A DNA stretch of 36,760 bases, taken from the NCBI GenBank assembly GCA_910587835.1, contig CAJUNQ010000075.1, positions 1 through 36,760 of the forward strand. Reading direction: 5' to 3'. A program made the position numbers and the translations under genes. Within the stretch, counting starts at the first letter, position 1, and the number at the start of each line of letters is the position of its first letter. Shown piece after piece: positions 8,191-16,024 of the stretch. The stretch comes from an uncultured Oscillospiraceae bacterium. GTDB lineage: Bacteria > Bacillota > Clostridia > Oscillospirales > Acutalibacteraceae. Below the pieces are notes generated by a model. It was not told where the DNA came from. It ran no database searches and saw nothing but the letters and a program-made list of their open reading frames with translations.

Positions 8191-9315
8191 TCAGTATACT
8201 TCCTCCGGGTACACTGCCCCTGCCTCTACCCGAAAGCGCATTCCTGCCTCCATGCCTCCCACCGCATCGGGGTCGCAGCAGGTAATGAATACCTGCTGGT
8301 CATGGAGATGATTCAAAAGATAGTCCTGCCGGTCCTTATCCAGCTCACTGAGCACATCGTCCAGCAGAACAATGGGAGTCTCGCCGGAATATTTCTCTAA
8401 AAGTCTGGCTTCTGCCAGCTTCATGGCCAGCACTGCGCTTCTCTGCTGGCCCTGGGAGCCATAGGCCTTAGCCGAGACCCCGTCAATACGAATATCCAGG
8501 TCGTCTCTGTGAGGGCCGGTCATGGTAAAGCCTGTGCGCACATCCGAGGCAGCGGTACGGGCCAGCTCGTGCAAAAACAGCTGGGTGGTCTCCAGCAGGG
8601 TGTCGCCTCCGGCAAAGGAGGGGGCATAGCGCAGGCTGAGCTCCTCCCGCCCCTTGCCGATGCCTTGAAAGACCTCCTGCACACAGGGCGCCAGATTCTC
8701 AATAAACTGCCGGCGTTCCAGCATCACCCGGGCCCCCAGGTCGGCGGTTTTGGCGTCCCAGGCGCTGACGGTCTCCATAAGCCGGGGGTTTTTGGCCACC
8801 TCCTTGAGCAGGGCATTGCGCTGAGAGACCGCCCGGCGGTAATTGCCCACCAGACCCGCATAGGCGGGCTTGATCTGGCACAGGGCCGTATCAATAAATT
8901 TCCGCCGGTGGGGCGGGCCCTCCTTGATGAGCATGAGATGCTCGGGGGAGAAGATTACTGCCCGGACCTTGCCCACCAGCGCGGAACCGCTGTTTTTTTT
9001 CACCTCATTGATCCAGCTGGTACGCCTGCCGCCCTCAATTTGCAGGACAGCGTTCTGTTCCCGGTCCTCGCTGAAAAAGTCCAGCTCAATGGTGGTAGAG
9101 GGAGCGTTTTTGCCGGTGGACTCATCCAGACGGGGGAGCTCATTGTCCTTTGCCCCCCGGAAGGAGTGGCCGCCGGTGAACAGCCAAAGGCCCTCCAGCA
9201 GATTGGTTTTGCCCTGGGCATTGCCGCCGTAAATAACATTGACCTCTTCGCAGGGGAAGAGCTCCTCGTCAGCAATATTGCGGAAATCCTTGGCGGCAAA
9301 TCTGATTACAGTCAT
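8191..9315 (-). CDS. recF: DNA replication and repair protein RecF
   Basis: An SMC/ABC-like ATPase that loads RecA at single-strand gaps with RecO and RecR. The 374 residues have the normal family length. The Walker A motif GGNAQGKTNLLEG is at residues 30-42, the ABC signature-like YGSQGQQRSAVLAMKLAE lies in the C-terminal third, and Walker B is IVLLDDVLSELD. The start MTVIRFAAKDFRNI is typical. It reads in the same direction as dnaN, but is separated from the S4 gene by about 540 non-coding bases, whereas these two usually nearly touch. The ATG has an AGGT site. Confidence 0.96.
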   Translation of the reverse strand: MTVIRFAAKDFRNIADEELFPCEEVNVIYGGNAQGKTNLLEGLWLFTGGHSFRGAKDNELPRLDESTGKNAPSTTIELDFFSEDREQNAVLQIEGGRRTSWINEVKKNSGSALVGKVRAVIFSPEHLMLIKEGPPHRRKFIDTALCQIKPAYAGLVGNYRRAVSQRNALLKEVAKNPRLMETVSAWDAKTADLGARVMLERRQFIENLAPCVQEVFQGIGKGREELSLRYAPSFAGGDTLLETTQLFLHELARTAASDVRTGFTMTGPHRDDLDIRIDGVSAKAYGSQGQQRSAVLAMKLAEARLLEKYSGETPIVLLDDVLSELDKDRQDYLLNHLHDQQVFITCCDPDAVGGMEAGMRFRVEAGAVYPEEVY

Positions 9316-9420
9316 GGTGGTTACCTGTTTTCTGAAGTTTTTCTTGTGTTCTCTGTTTCGTATACGCTGACATTCTTGAGTAAAGGAAAAATAAAGGGTC
9401 TTCCTCTGATTTTTCCGGCG

Positions 9421-9795
9421 TCAAACAGGACGCTCGCCCCCTTGCTCCGCAAGGGGAGGAAGCTTTGCTTCGCAAACCTTCCGCAGCCGCCAAGAACGTG
9501 CGTCTGCGCTCGCTGGCATCTGACGGGTATGCTGAAGGTATTCTTCTCTGGATTTGACGACAGCAAGGGGGCCGCTGGTCTCCCTGCGGTCGACCGCGCT
9601 AGGTTCGACTTGCCTGCGGCATCCGACTTGCCTGCGGCAAGTCGACGGCGGCGCAGCTCTGCCCCGGCCCAAACTTGGTTGTGGGAGCGAACTCGTGCCT
9701 CGCGCTTTTACTTTCTGCGCCGCCGTTTTAAGGTCAAGGTCAAGACCTTGGGGACTCTGTCCCCAAACCTCTGCAACCTTTGAAAAGGTTGACGA
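9421..9795. repeat. Hairpin-rich non-coding island between recF and the S4 gene
   Basis: The 540-base gap 9316-9855 holds no credible gene but is packed with inverted repeats. CCCCTTGC/GCAAGGGG lies at about 9438-9456, TTTGC/GCAAA just after it, and the palindrome GCGGTCGACCGC at about 9585-9596. A 15-base tandem repeat CGACTTGCCTGCGGC starts at about 9606 and 9624; its second copy forms a perfect stem CGACTTGCC/GGCAAGTCG. GGGGAC/GTCCCC lies at about 9750-9764 and AACCTTT/AAGGTT at about 9775-9789. Such composite hairpins look like a dispersed intergenic repeat or a structured RNA. Which strand matters is not clear. Confidence 0.6.
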
Positions 9796-9855
9796 AACTT
9801 TTTATTCGCGCACCTTTGTTCTGCTTCACTTTGCCTTTTCTGCCCGCGGTTTTGG

Positions 9856-10065
9856 TTATTGCTCTACCTGGAAGGTGCGGCCGTTCAGCTCTGCTGTATC
9901 CCCCGGGCGCAGCTTTTTGCCCCGCATCAGGCAGACCTCCCCGTTTACCCGCACCAAGCCATCCTGAATTGCCGCTTTCGCCTGCCCGCCGGTATCTACC
10001 ATCCCTGTCAGCTTTACCAGCGCGTCCAGCCGGATAAACTCTGTCTCAATTCTGATTTTCTCCAT
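9856..10065 (-). CDS. S4-domain RNA-binding protein (YaaA/RlbA family)
   Basis: A 69-residue protein that is almost entirely one S4 RNA-binding domain: FIRLDALVKLTGMVDTGGQA, then VRVNGEVCLMRGKKLRPGD. It belongs to the YaaA (RlbA) group always found between dnaN and recF in Firmicutes. The role is likely in ribosome or rRNA-related RNA binding. I start at the ATG at 10065, which has CGGAG eight bases upstream and gives the family's normal MEKIRIETEF start. An ATG at 10089 that overlaps the dnaN stop would add eight unconserved residues. It is 16 bases after dnaN and probably translated from the dnaN mRNA. Confidence 0.88.
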   Translation of the reverse strand: MEKIRIETEFIRLDALVKLTGMVDTGGQAKAAIQDGLVRVNGEVCLMRGKKLRPGDTAELNGRTFQVEQ

Positions 10066-10081
10066 CTGCGACGCTCCGTTC

Positions 10082-11185
10082 TCAGTCATTCTTCAGCCGC
10101 ACAGGCAGAACAAGGAACAGGAAGCTGTCCCCTTCCTTGGGCTGTACGGTCATGGGGCTGAGGGGGCCGCTGAGGCCCACCCGGATTTCGTCGCACTCGG
10201 TATTCCGCAGGGCGTCCAGCAGGTAGCGGTTGTTAAAGCCGATTTCTACCTCGTCTCCCTCCATCTCCACCGGCAGCTGGTCGCTGGCCCGGCCCATGGA
10301 GGTGGTGCACAGCAGCTTCATCTCATGGTCGCCAAAAATGCAGCGCACCGGGCTCTTCAGCCGGTCGGTGATCAGCAGAGAGACCCGCTCCACGCTCTCA
10401 ATGGCGTCGCGGGCGCGCAGGGTAACAGTGGTTTTGCTGGTGGTGGGAATAGTGGCCTTATAGTTGAGAAATTCTCCTTCCAGCAGGCTGGAAATTACTG
10501 TATAGTTGGCGATTTTAAAGAGAATATGCCGCTGTCCGGCAGAGATCTCCACTGGGTCGTCAGAGTCCTTCAAAAGCTTGGTCAGCTCATTCAGAGTTTT
10601 GCCCGGCACCACAAAGCTGAGCTTGCCCTCAAAGGCAATGGCTTCCGACCGCTTGGCCAGGCGGTAGCCGTCCACAGCCACCACGTCAAGCATATTATTT
10701 TCAATGGCAAACAGACTGCCCTGGTGGATAGGCTTGGCATCGCTTTCCGCCACAGCGTATACAGTTTGACGAATGATGCTTTTCAGCACGTTGGCGGGCA
10801 GACTGATCTGGACAGAGTCGGAGAGCTTGGGCAGCTCGGGAAACTCCTCGGCAGGAATGCCGATAATGGAGAAATGGCTGGCTCCGCTCTCAATGGCGGC
10901 CATATTTTTAGGGTCCACCGTGATCTCAATGGCGTCGCTGGGGGTGCGGCGGACAATATCGGACAAAAGGCGGGCGCTGAGCACAGAGCGGCCGGGCTCC
11001 TGGACCTTGGCAGGGATAACGGTGGTGATACCCAGCTCCAGGTCGTAGCCGGAGAGCTCCAGCTGGCCCTCGGCAGCGCTGAGGAGAATGCCCTCCAGGG
11101 CGGGAATGGAGGTCTTGCTTGAGACGGCCCGCTGGATGTTGGAGACAGCCTCGTTCATATCGGTTTTATTGACGGTCAGTTTCAT
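10082..11185 (-). CDS. dnaN: DNA polymerase III beta subunit (sliding clamp)
   Basis: The ring-shaped processivity clamp that tethers DNA polymerase III to the template; it works as a homodimer. The 367 residues match the family and cover the three clamp folds. Recognisable segments include the start MKLTVNKTDMNEAVSNIQRA, the middle DAKPIHQGSLFAIENN and VAVDGYRLAKRS, and a C-terminus ending VLPVRL, which forms part of the peptide-binding pocket (the usual family ending is MPMRL or similar). AAAGGA lies about ten bases before the ATG. Upstream is the 563-base dnaA-dnaN gap that holds the predicted oriC, so dnaN probably has its own promoter or reads through from dnaA. Confidence 0.97.
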   Translation of the reverse strand: MKLTVNKTDMNEAVSNIQRAVSSKTSIPALEGILLSAAEGQLELSGYDLELGITTVIPAKVQEPGRSVLSARLLSDIVRRTPSDAIEITVDPKNMAAIESGASHFSIIGIPAEEFPELPKLSDSVQISLPANVLKSIIRQTVYAVAESDAKPIHQGSLFAIENNMLDVVAVDGYRLAKRSEAIAFEGKLSFVVPGKTLNELTKLLKDSDDPVEISAGQRHILFKIANYTVISSLLEGEFLNYKATIPTTSKTTVTLRARDAIESVERVSLLITDRLKSPVRCIFGDHEMKLLCTTSMGRASDQLPVEMEGDEVEIGFNNRYLLDALRNTECDEIRVGLSGPLSPMTVQPKEGDSFLFLVLPVRLKND

Positions 11186-11534
11186 AGGTTGGTTTCCTTT
11201 CTGGTAGTAAAAATTACACGGTGGAATAGGTCAAATCACATAGCCTGGCTTGGCTTCGTTAAGTCGGACATAACGGGAACGATGGAAAGGAGGCCAGCGG
11301 CCTGCCTTATAGCTGGTAAATTTCGGAGAAAATAGTCCGTTTTTTGCATTAAGGCCGGTGGGCACAGTTGCGTTCGACCTTTATATGGCTCCTGCGGCTT
11401 ACAAAACAAGATGGCAACTCTCTGGTTTGCAGACAGGGAAGGGGGAGGAAAGAGCTTTCTTGTCCAGCCCTTTCCATTTTCAGCCTACTTTGACAGCTAG
11501 TTTTCTGTGCACGCTGCTGTTTTCTGTCTGCCGC

Positions 11535-11748
11535 CAAAAAATCCTTGTTATTATTATTCAAGATTTAGAAGCAGTAATAGGGGCTGTGGAACCTGTGGAA
11601 AAGCCCTTTCGCCCCCATAACCCCGGGAAAAATCTATTCACCTCCGCCTGTGAACAAGCAGGGGGAAAAGTGAAGGCCGTTTTTTTCATTCCACAGGCTG
11701 TGAAATGCTGTGGTGTGGAATGTGAAGGAAAAGTGGAAAACTTTTCCG
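11535..11748. other. oriC: Predicted replication origin (oriC) in the dnaA-dnaN gap
   Basis: Read on the plus strand, an AT-rich stretch (11535-11565) is followed by triplets AAG-ATT-TAG-AAG-CAG-TAA-TAG (11560-11580), most with the central A of DnaA-trios, then a GGGC spacer. Two abutting DnaA-box-like nonamers follow in minus orientation: GGTTCCACA (11585-11593) and TTTTCCACA (11594-11602). Further boxes follow up to the dnaA stop, including TTGTTCACA (11649-11657) and several nTTCCACA repeats (about 11687-11735). This matches the Bacillus basal unwinding layout (boxes, GC spacer, trios, AT-rich). Gene direction flips here, as expected at an origin. The rest of the gap (11186-11534) shows no gene. 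Confidence 0.8.
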
Positions 11749-13062
11749 TTACCGGTCCCGGATATTTTTGATAATATCATTGACCGTATCCTTGGTATGG
11801 CTCTCTTTTTCCAGCTTTTCATCCATCTGCCGCAGGGCGTACACCACGGTGGAGTGGTCCCGGCCTCCAAAGGTCTGGCCAATCTCCACCATAGACATCT
11901 GGGTGATCTCCCGCACCACATACATAGCCACCTGCCGGGCCTTGGATACCGCCGCGTTCCGCTTCTGGGAACGGATGTCCTCCGGGGTCACCTGATAGGT
12001 TCTGGCTACCTCCTCAATGATCTTGTCCACTGTCACCGGCGTGGGCTGGGAGTTGTTGATGATGTCGCTGATGGCTGTCTGGGCAGTGGCCACGTTGACC
12101 GGACGTCCCTCCAGCATATGGAAGGCCCGAAGCTTTTTTACCGCTCCTTCCAGCTGGCGGATGTTGTTTTTCAGCTTGTTGGCAATATATTCGCACACGT
12201 TTTCAGGAATGTCAAAGTCAAAGCTCTCGGCCTTGCGCCGGATGATGGCTACCCGGGTCTCAAATTCCGGGGCCTGCACGTCAGCGGTAAGGCCCCACTC
12301 AAACCGTGTCTTCAGCCGGTCCTCCAGGGTGGCAATGTCCTTGGGGGGCCGGTCAGAGGTGAGGATGATCTGCTTTTTCGCCTCATAGAGGGTATTGAAG
12401 GTATGGAAGAATTCCTCCTGGGTGGAGGTTTTGCCGCCAATAAACTGGATATCGTCTACCAGCAGCAGGTCGGCGTTCCGGTACTTGGTGCGCAGGGCCG
12501 CTGTGGTGCCCCGGGCAATGGCCTCGATGACCTCGTTGGTGAAGTCCTCGCTTTTTACATAGACCACGCTGCGGTCAGGGAAGTTGTTCTGAAATTCCCG
12601 GGACACCGCAGAGAGCAGATGGGTCTTGCCCAGTCCCGAGTTGCCGTAGATGAAAAGCGGGTTATACAGCAGCGCAGGCTTGCTGGCCACTGCCTGGCAG
12701 GCCGCGTGGGCAAACCGGTTGGAGGAGCCCACCACAAAGGTCTCGAAGGTGAGCTCGTAGCCGTCGTCCTGAGAGGCGTCCCTTTCCACAGGGGCCGGCT
12801 CGTCCTTCTGCACTACCAGCTTAAAGCCAATATTGTCTCCGAACACGTTGCGCAGGGCGCTTTCCAGCAGCTCGCTGTAGCAGCGCTGCAGAGTCTGCTG
12901 GTGAAATTCGTTGGGCGTCTCAATAATAGCCAGCCCGTTCTCAAAGTCCATCGAGACGGGGCGCAGCCTGCTGAACCAGGTTTTATACGCCACGTCTGTG
13001 ATCTGCGACTTGCAGAACTCGCAGATAATCTCCCATGCCTGATCAAATGAATCCAAGTACAT
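11749..13062 (-). CDS. dnaA: Chromosomal replication initiator protein DnaA
   Basis: An AAA+ initiator that binds DnaA boxes and opens oriC. The 437 residues comprise domain I (1-80), a short linker (85-105), and the AAA+ core with Walker A GNSGLGKT (140-147) and Walker B LLLVDDIQ (199-206). Domain IV has the signature FGGRDHSTVVYAL near residue 405. Start choice: GGGAGGG ends only 2-3 bases before the ATG at 13062, while the in-frame TTG at 13056 is 8 bases from GGAGG. It would give a protein beginning MDSFDQAW, much like relatives, so TTG may be the true start. It is transcribed from the promoter at 13229-13257. rpmH, its usual neighbour, is displaced by the HAAS/PadR genes. Confidence 0.97.
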   Translation of the reverse strand: MYLDSFDQAWEIICEFCKSQITDVAYKTWFSRLRPVSMDFENGLAIIETPNEFHQQTLQRCYSELLESALRNVFGDNIGFKLVVQKDEPAPVERDASQDDGYELTFETFVVGSSNRFAHAACQAVASKPALLYNPLFIYGNSGLGKTHLLSAVSREFQNNFPDRSVVYVKSEDFTNEVIEAIARGTTAALRTKYRNADLLLVDDIQFIGGKTSTQEEFFHTFNTLYEAKKQIILTSDRPPKDIATLEDRLKTRFEWGLTADVQAPEFETRVAIIRRKAESFDFDIPENVCEYIANKLKNNIRQLEGAVKKLRAFHMLEGRPVNVATAQTAISDIINNSQPTPVTVDKIIEEVARTYQVTPEDIRSQKRNAAVSKARQVAMYVVREITQMSMVEIGQTFGGRDHSTVVYALRQMDEKLEKESHTKDTVNDIIKNIRDR

Positions 13063-13228
13063 TACCCTCCCAATTCTTCGTTGCCGGAATGTCTGCTCTC
13101 CCGGTGCGGAATCGTCCGCAATACCTCCAAAACAGTCACGAAAACAAGAGCCTGACGGTATCGTTTACGCCGCTAAAAAACAGAGGCGTTTTGGATATAG
13201 GCCGCAGACTGACTGATTATGTAGACCT

Positions 13229-13257
13229 AGTATAGCACACTTAAGCCCAGTTTTCAA
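13229..13257 (-). promoter_or_regulatory. dnaA promoter
   Basis: On the minus strand: TTGAAA (13252-13257), a 17-base spacer and TATACT (13229-13234). It leaves a leader of about 160 bases before dnaA. It is back-to-back with the plus-strand promoter at 13277, only 19 bases apart, so the two promoters share the same short AT-rich control region. I see no clear DnaA box between them. Confidence 0.8.
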
Positions 13258-13276
13258 ATATTTTTCAACATTCCTC

Positions 13277-13305
13277 TTGACTTTTTCAGGGAGAAGCACT
13301 ATTAT
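13277..13305 (+). promoter_or_regulatory. Promoter of the HAAS/PadR gene group
   Basis: TTGACT (13277-13282), a 17-base spacer and TATTAT (13300-13305), in an AT-rich stretch 75 bases before the first HAAS gene. It diverges from the dnaA promoter. PadR operons are commonly autorepressed, so an operator would be expected here, but I do not see a clear inverted repeat to name. Confidence 0.65.
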
Positions 13306-13379
13306 ATTTTTGACAGTAATATTTTTAGCAGTAGTGAGGGAATATGACCTCTCCTCTGCGAAAAAGGGAGGTACACAAG

Positions 13380-14331
13380 ATGAAGGGTCTGGGCTACTTT
13401 GAAAAGCTATCTCTGGCGGCGCACTGGTTCCTGCCTCGGGAGGAGGCGGAGGATACTATCCGGGACTACCGGGAGTTGTTGGAGGATATGGGAGAAAAGG
13501 CGTTCAAAAGAAAGTTCGGGGGGCCGGTCCGGGCGGCTGTTTTTTCTGCGGACAAGAGAAAAATATGGATGTGGCAGGGCGCATGTGGGTTTTTGCTGCT
13601 GTTTGGGGTATTTTTGGCCCTTGGATTCTGCTTTGGTATCAATCCATTTTTTGAGTTCCCGCTTTTCGACTGGCAGGCGCTTTTCATCTTTCTTATAATT
13701 TTTTGCCTGGTCTTCTGGCTGGGGACCGGGTGGGCGCTGGGCAGAAGCTTTTCAAAACGGGAATCCATACTTTTTCTCTCTGCTGACTGTTTTTTCTGTT
13801 ATAGGTGGTTTTGCTGTTTTTGAGCTTCTCGTTTATTGTTTTCTGATGATTTATTTTGATAGCTATTACCCAGAGTACAGCATTCCCTTTGCGGCGGTTT
13901 TTGCGCTGTTATGGTTTGGCTTTCAAAAAAGAGAAAAGCAAAGGCTGCCCAGGCTGCTTTTGGCTGGGCTGATTGCGGTGATGTTGTTTTTTCTGACTTT
14001 TACCGCTCTGTCCTTTCGCTTTTTGTGTGTTGACATGCAGCCGCACTTTGGCTTTGGTCCAAGAATTGTTAGCCTTATGCGTATTTTGATTTTGTTACTA
14101 TGTATGTCGTCAATCGCCGCGCTGGTGATGGCCCGGGTATCTGACCGTCGTTGGCGGGCCTTGTTTATCCTCAGTATAGCTTGTATTGCTGTTTTGACTA
14201 TTATGATGAAAGTCATCATCTATATGGGCCCGGTGCAGGACCTTGTTAATGAGGGGAGCAGCCGGCTTTTGGTTCAGGTCTCCGCATTTTTTGTCGGGGG
14301 GACAGTTCTTTCTGCCCTGGGTCTGCTGTGA
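13380..14331 (+). pseudogene. HAAS-domain (DUF1700-like) membrane protein, frameshifted
   Basis: Two overlapping reading frames together match the intact paralogue at 14395-15393. The first part starts at the ATG at 13380 (GGGAGG upstream). It carries the cytosolic N-terminal HAAS helical domain (YFEKLSLAAHWFLPREEAED, then a GGP turn in place of the paralogue's GPP) and the first membrane helices. It then leaves frame in the T-run at about 13770-13785 and stops at 13823. In the +1 frame the protein continues without a stop (LLTVFSVIGGFAVFELLVYC) to 14331, ending SALGLL as the paralogue ends AALGLR. Total length would be about 317 residues. The cause is a genuine frameshift, slippage or a sequencing error at the homopolymer. 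Function unknown; HAAS proteins usually pair with PadR regulators. Confidence 0.8.
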
Positions 14332-14394
14332 GTTCTGCTGTGAGCAGAGTAAAGTCTAATAAAAATTTGCTGAACAGAATAAGGAGGTACATAC

Positions 14395-15393
14395 ATGAAG
14401 CGTTGGGGTTATTTGGAAAAGCTGTCTCTGGCGGCGCGCTGGTTTCTGCCCCGGGAGGAGGCAGAGGGGGTAATCAGCGACTATCGGGACATTCTTCTTG
14501 AAGTGGAGGGGCCGGAGGAGGCCATAAAACGGTTCGGCCCGCCGGTGAAGCTGGTGCGGGGGCTGGCTGAGCCGAAAAAAGTAAGAAAGTGGCACTATTT
14601 CTTTGTCATGCTGCTGTTTTTGATGATCAGCCCTTGCCTGCTCTATTTCCTCTGTTATCGAAGGGGAATCCTTTATTATGAGCTCTCTGACCTCTTTTTG
14701 TGCGGAGCGATGTTTTTTGCAGCCCTTTGGGTAGTGCTGGCCGGTTCTTACCAAAAGAGGGCGGTTGCCGTGCTGGCTTTGATGCTGGCAGGCTTTATGG
14801 GCTTTGTCTATAGCTGTGGGCCAACCCGGGCTTTAACAAATCTCTATAACCGCTTGGCCGGGTGGCATCAACCGCTGCGTATCGGTCTGCCCTGGGGGTA
14901 TGAAGTCAATTTTTTCTTTTTTGCGGCTGCTTTGATTATGCTGCTGCTGTTTGGATTGGGCAGCAGGCCCAAGCAGAGAATGCCTAGCTTCCTGACTGTC
15001 AGCCTGTGTCTGGCGGCATGGGGGGTGGCAGTAGTCTGCGGGTTCTGCCTGTACGGTTTTTATGTAGATATGGGGCTGATGCTGCACTTGGGCTGGGTTA
15101 AGGCCGGAAGCCTGTGCGCCGGTGGTCTGTGCTTCGCCGGTGCGCTGTTCAGCATTGTGATGGCAAGATTGTGGGACCGGCGCTGGCGGGCTGTAGGTAT
15201 TCTCTGTTTGACCGGGCTTGCCATGTGTATGGGGCTGCAGGAGTTGGTATGGAACTGGTCCCCCTGCTTGTGGCAGCTTGTAAGGGATTATAAGGCAGGC
15301 ACGGCAACTGCGGTTGCTGTGGAACCCCTGGCCTTTCAGGCGCCCCTGTATTTTGGGATTGGAGCTGTGCTCGCTGCCCTGGGCCTGCGGTAA
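14395..15393 (+). CDS. HAAS-domain (DUF1700-like) polytopic membrane protein
   Basis: A 332-residue protein. Residues 1-65 form a cytosolic HAAS-type helical domain (LEKLSLAARWFLPREEAEGV, then AIKRFGPPVKLV). It is followed by about eight hydrophobic helices, grouped around 68-90, 98-118, 122-142, 170-190, 200-225, 235-260, 270-285 and 312-332. It is a tandem paralogue of the broken gene just upstream; both share the WDRRWRA-type motif near the end. GGAGG lies nine bases before the ATG. It is followed 12 bases later by a PadR regulator, the usual partner of HAAS/DUF1700 proteins, suggesting a small envelope-sensing or resistance module. The actual ligand or process is unknown. Confidence 0.75.
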   Translation: MKRWGYLEKLSLAARWFLPREEAEGVISDYRDILLEVEGPEEAIKRFGPPVKLVRGLAEPKKVRKWHYFFVMLLFLMISPCLLYFLCYRRGILYYELSDLFLCGAMFFAALWVVLAGSYQKRAVAVLALMLAGFMGFVYSCGPTRALTNLYNRLAGWHQPLRIGLPWGYEVNFFFFAAALIMLLLFGLGSRPKQRMPSFLTVSLCLAAWGVAVVCGFCLYGFYVDMGLMLHLGWVKAGSLCAGGLCFAGALFSIVMARLWDRRWRAVGILCLTGLAMCMGLQELVWNWSPCLWQLVRDYKAGTATAVAVEPLAFQAPLYFGIGAVLAALGLR

Positions 15394-15405
15394 GCGGGGT
15401 GGCCT

Positions 15406-15711
15406 ATGCTGAAAAAGGATTTGATGCGCCTGTGTATGCTCCACCTGCTGGCGGAGCGGGACCGTTATGGCTATGAGATGCTGGAGCTGCTGCACAAGGC
15501 TTTTCCCGACACCCAGGAGAGCGCTATCTACGCGGTGCTGCGGGAGCTCAGCCGGGAGAAACTGACGGAGACCTATATGGGGGAGACCTCCGGCGGGCCT
15601 GCCCGCAAATATTACCGGGTTGCCGGCAGGGGGCGGGAGCTGTATCAGGAGCTGCTGGCCCAGTGGCGTCAGCTGAAGTCGGCGCTGGCTGAATTGGGGG
15701 TCGACCCATAA
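15406..15711 (+). CDS. PadR-family transcriptional regulator
   Basis: A 101-residue winged-helix repressor of the PadR type. It has the N-terminal helix MLKKDLMRLCMLHLLAERDR, then GYEMLELLHKAF, the recognition helix in ESAIYAVLRELSREKL, and the wing GGPARKYYRVAGRGRELYQE. The short C-terminal helix puts it in the small PadR subgroup-2. It is the last gene of the HAAS operon, 12 bases after the membrane protein, with GGGGTGG before its ATG. It probably represses its own operon in response to an unknown signal. Often padR comes first in such pairs; here it is last. Confidence 0.9.
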   Translation: MLKKDLMRLCMLHLLAERDRYGYEMLELLHKAFPDTQESAIYAVLRELSREKLTETYMGETSGGPARKYYRVAGRGRELYQELLAQWRQLKSALAELGVDP

Positions 15712-15754
15712 CGCCGCCTGGGTCAGTCATGATGGGAAAGTACAGAGGGGAGAC

Positions 15755-15785
15755 GGCCCCGCGTTCCGGACAGGGGCGCGGGGCC
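15755..15785 (+). terminator. Terminator after padR
   Basis: A 9-base perfect GC stem, GGCCCCGCG (15755-15763) with CGCGGGGCC (15777-15785), then TGAATTTT. The T-run is short, but the position between the padR stop and the rpmH promoter supports a terminator. Confidence 0.65.
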
Positions 15786-15792
15786 GGTGAAT

Positions 15793-15804
15793 TTTCCCGG
15801 GAAA
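15793..15804. promoter_or_regulatory. Noc-binding-site-like palindrome
   Basis: TTTCCCGGGAAA is a perfect 12-base palindrome identical to the core of the Bacillus Noc site (ATTTCCCGGGAAAT); only the two outermost bases differ. It lies 15 bases upstream of the rpmH promoter, about 8 kb from a Noc gene in this window. Binding is inference. Confidence 0.5.
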
Positions 15805-15819
15805 CCTGCAAATTTTCTG

Positions 15820-15849
15820 TTGACATGAGCCCCCCTCTTGGGTTATAAT
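15820..15849 (+). promoter_or_regulatory. rpmH promoter
   Basis: TTGACA (15820-15825), an 18-base spacer and TATAAT (15844-15849), both hexamers perfect, 40 bases before rpmH. This is the expected strong promoter for a ribosomal protein gene and probably drives rnpA too. Confidence 0.9.
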
Positions 15850-15889
15850 CTAAAAATGCAAGGGAATAGCCCGAAAGGAGGGACTTTTT

Positions 15890-16024
15890 ATGCTGAGAAC
15901 CTATCAGCCCAAGAAGCTCCATAGGAAAAAGGAGCATGGCTTCCGTAAGAGAATGGCCGACCGGAATGGCCGCAAGGTACTGGCCCGCCGCCGCGCGAAG
16001 GGCCGGGCGCGTCTTTCTTACTGA
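15890..16024 (+). CDS. rpmH: 50S ribosomal protein L34
   Basis: A 44-residue, highly basic ribosomal protein of the large subunit. The sequence starts MLRTYQPKKLHRKKEHGFRK and ends RAKGRARLSY, matching L34 throughout (KR/RR-rich, HGFRKRM motif). AAGGAGGG precedes the ATG. It marks the classical rpmH end of the origin region, but dnaA is about 2.8 kb away because of the HAAS/PadR genes, and rnpA does not follow directly. Confidence 0.97.
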   Translation: MLRTYQPKKLHRKKEHGFRKRMADRNGRKVLARRRAKGRARLSY

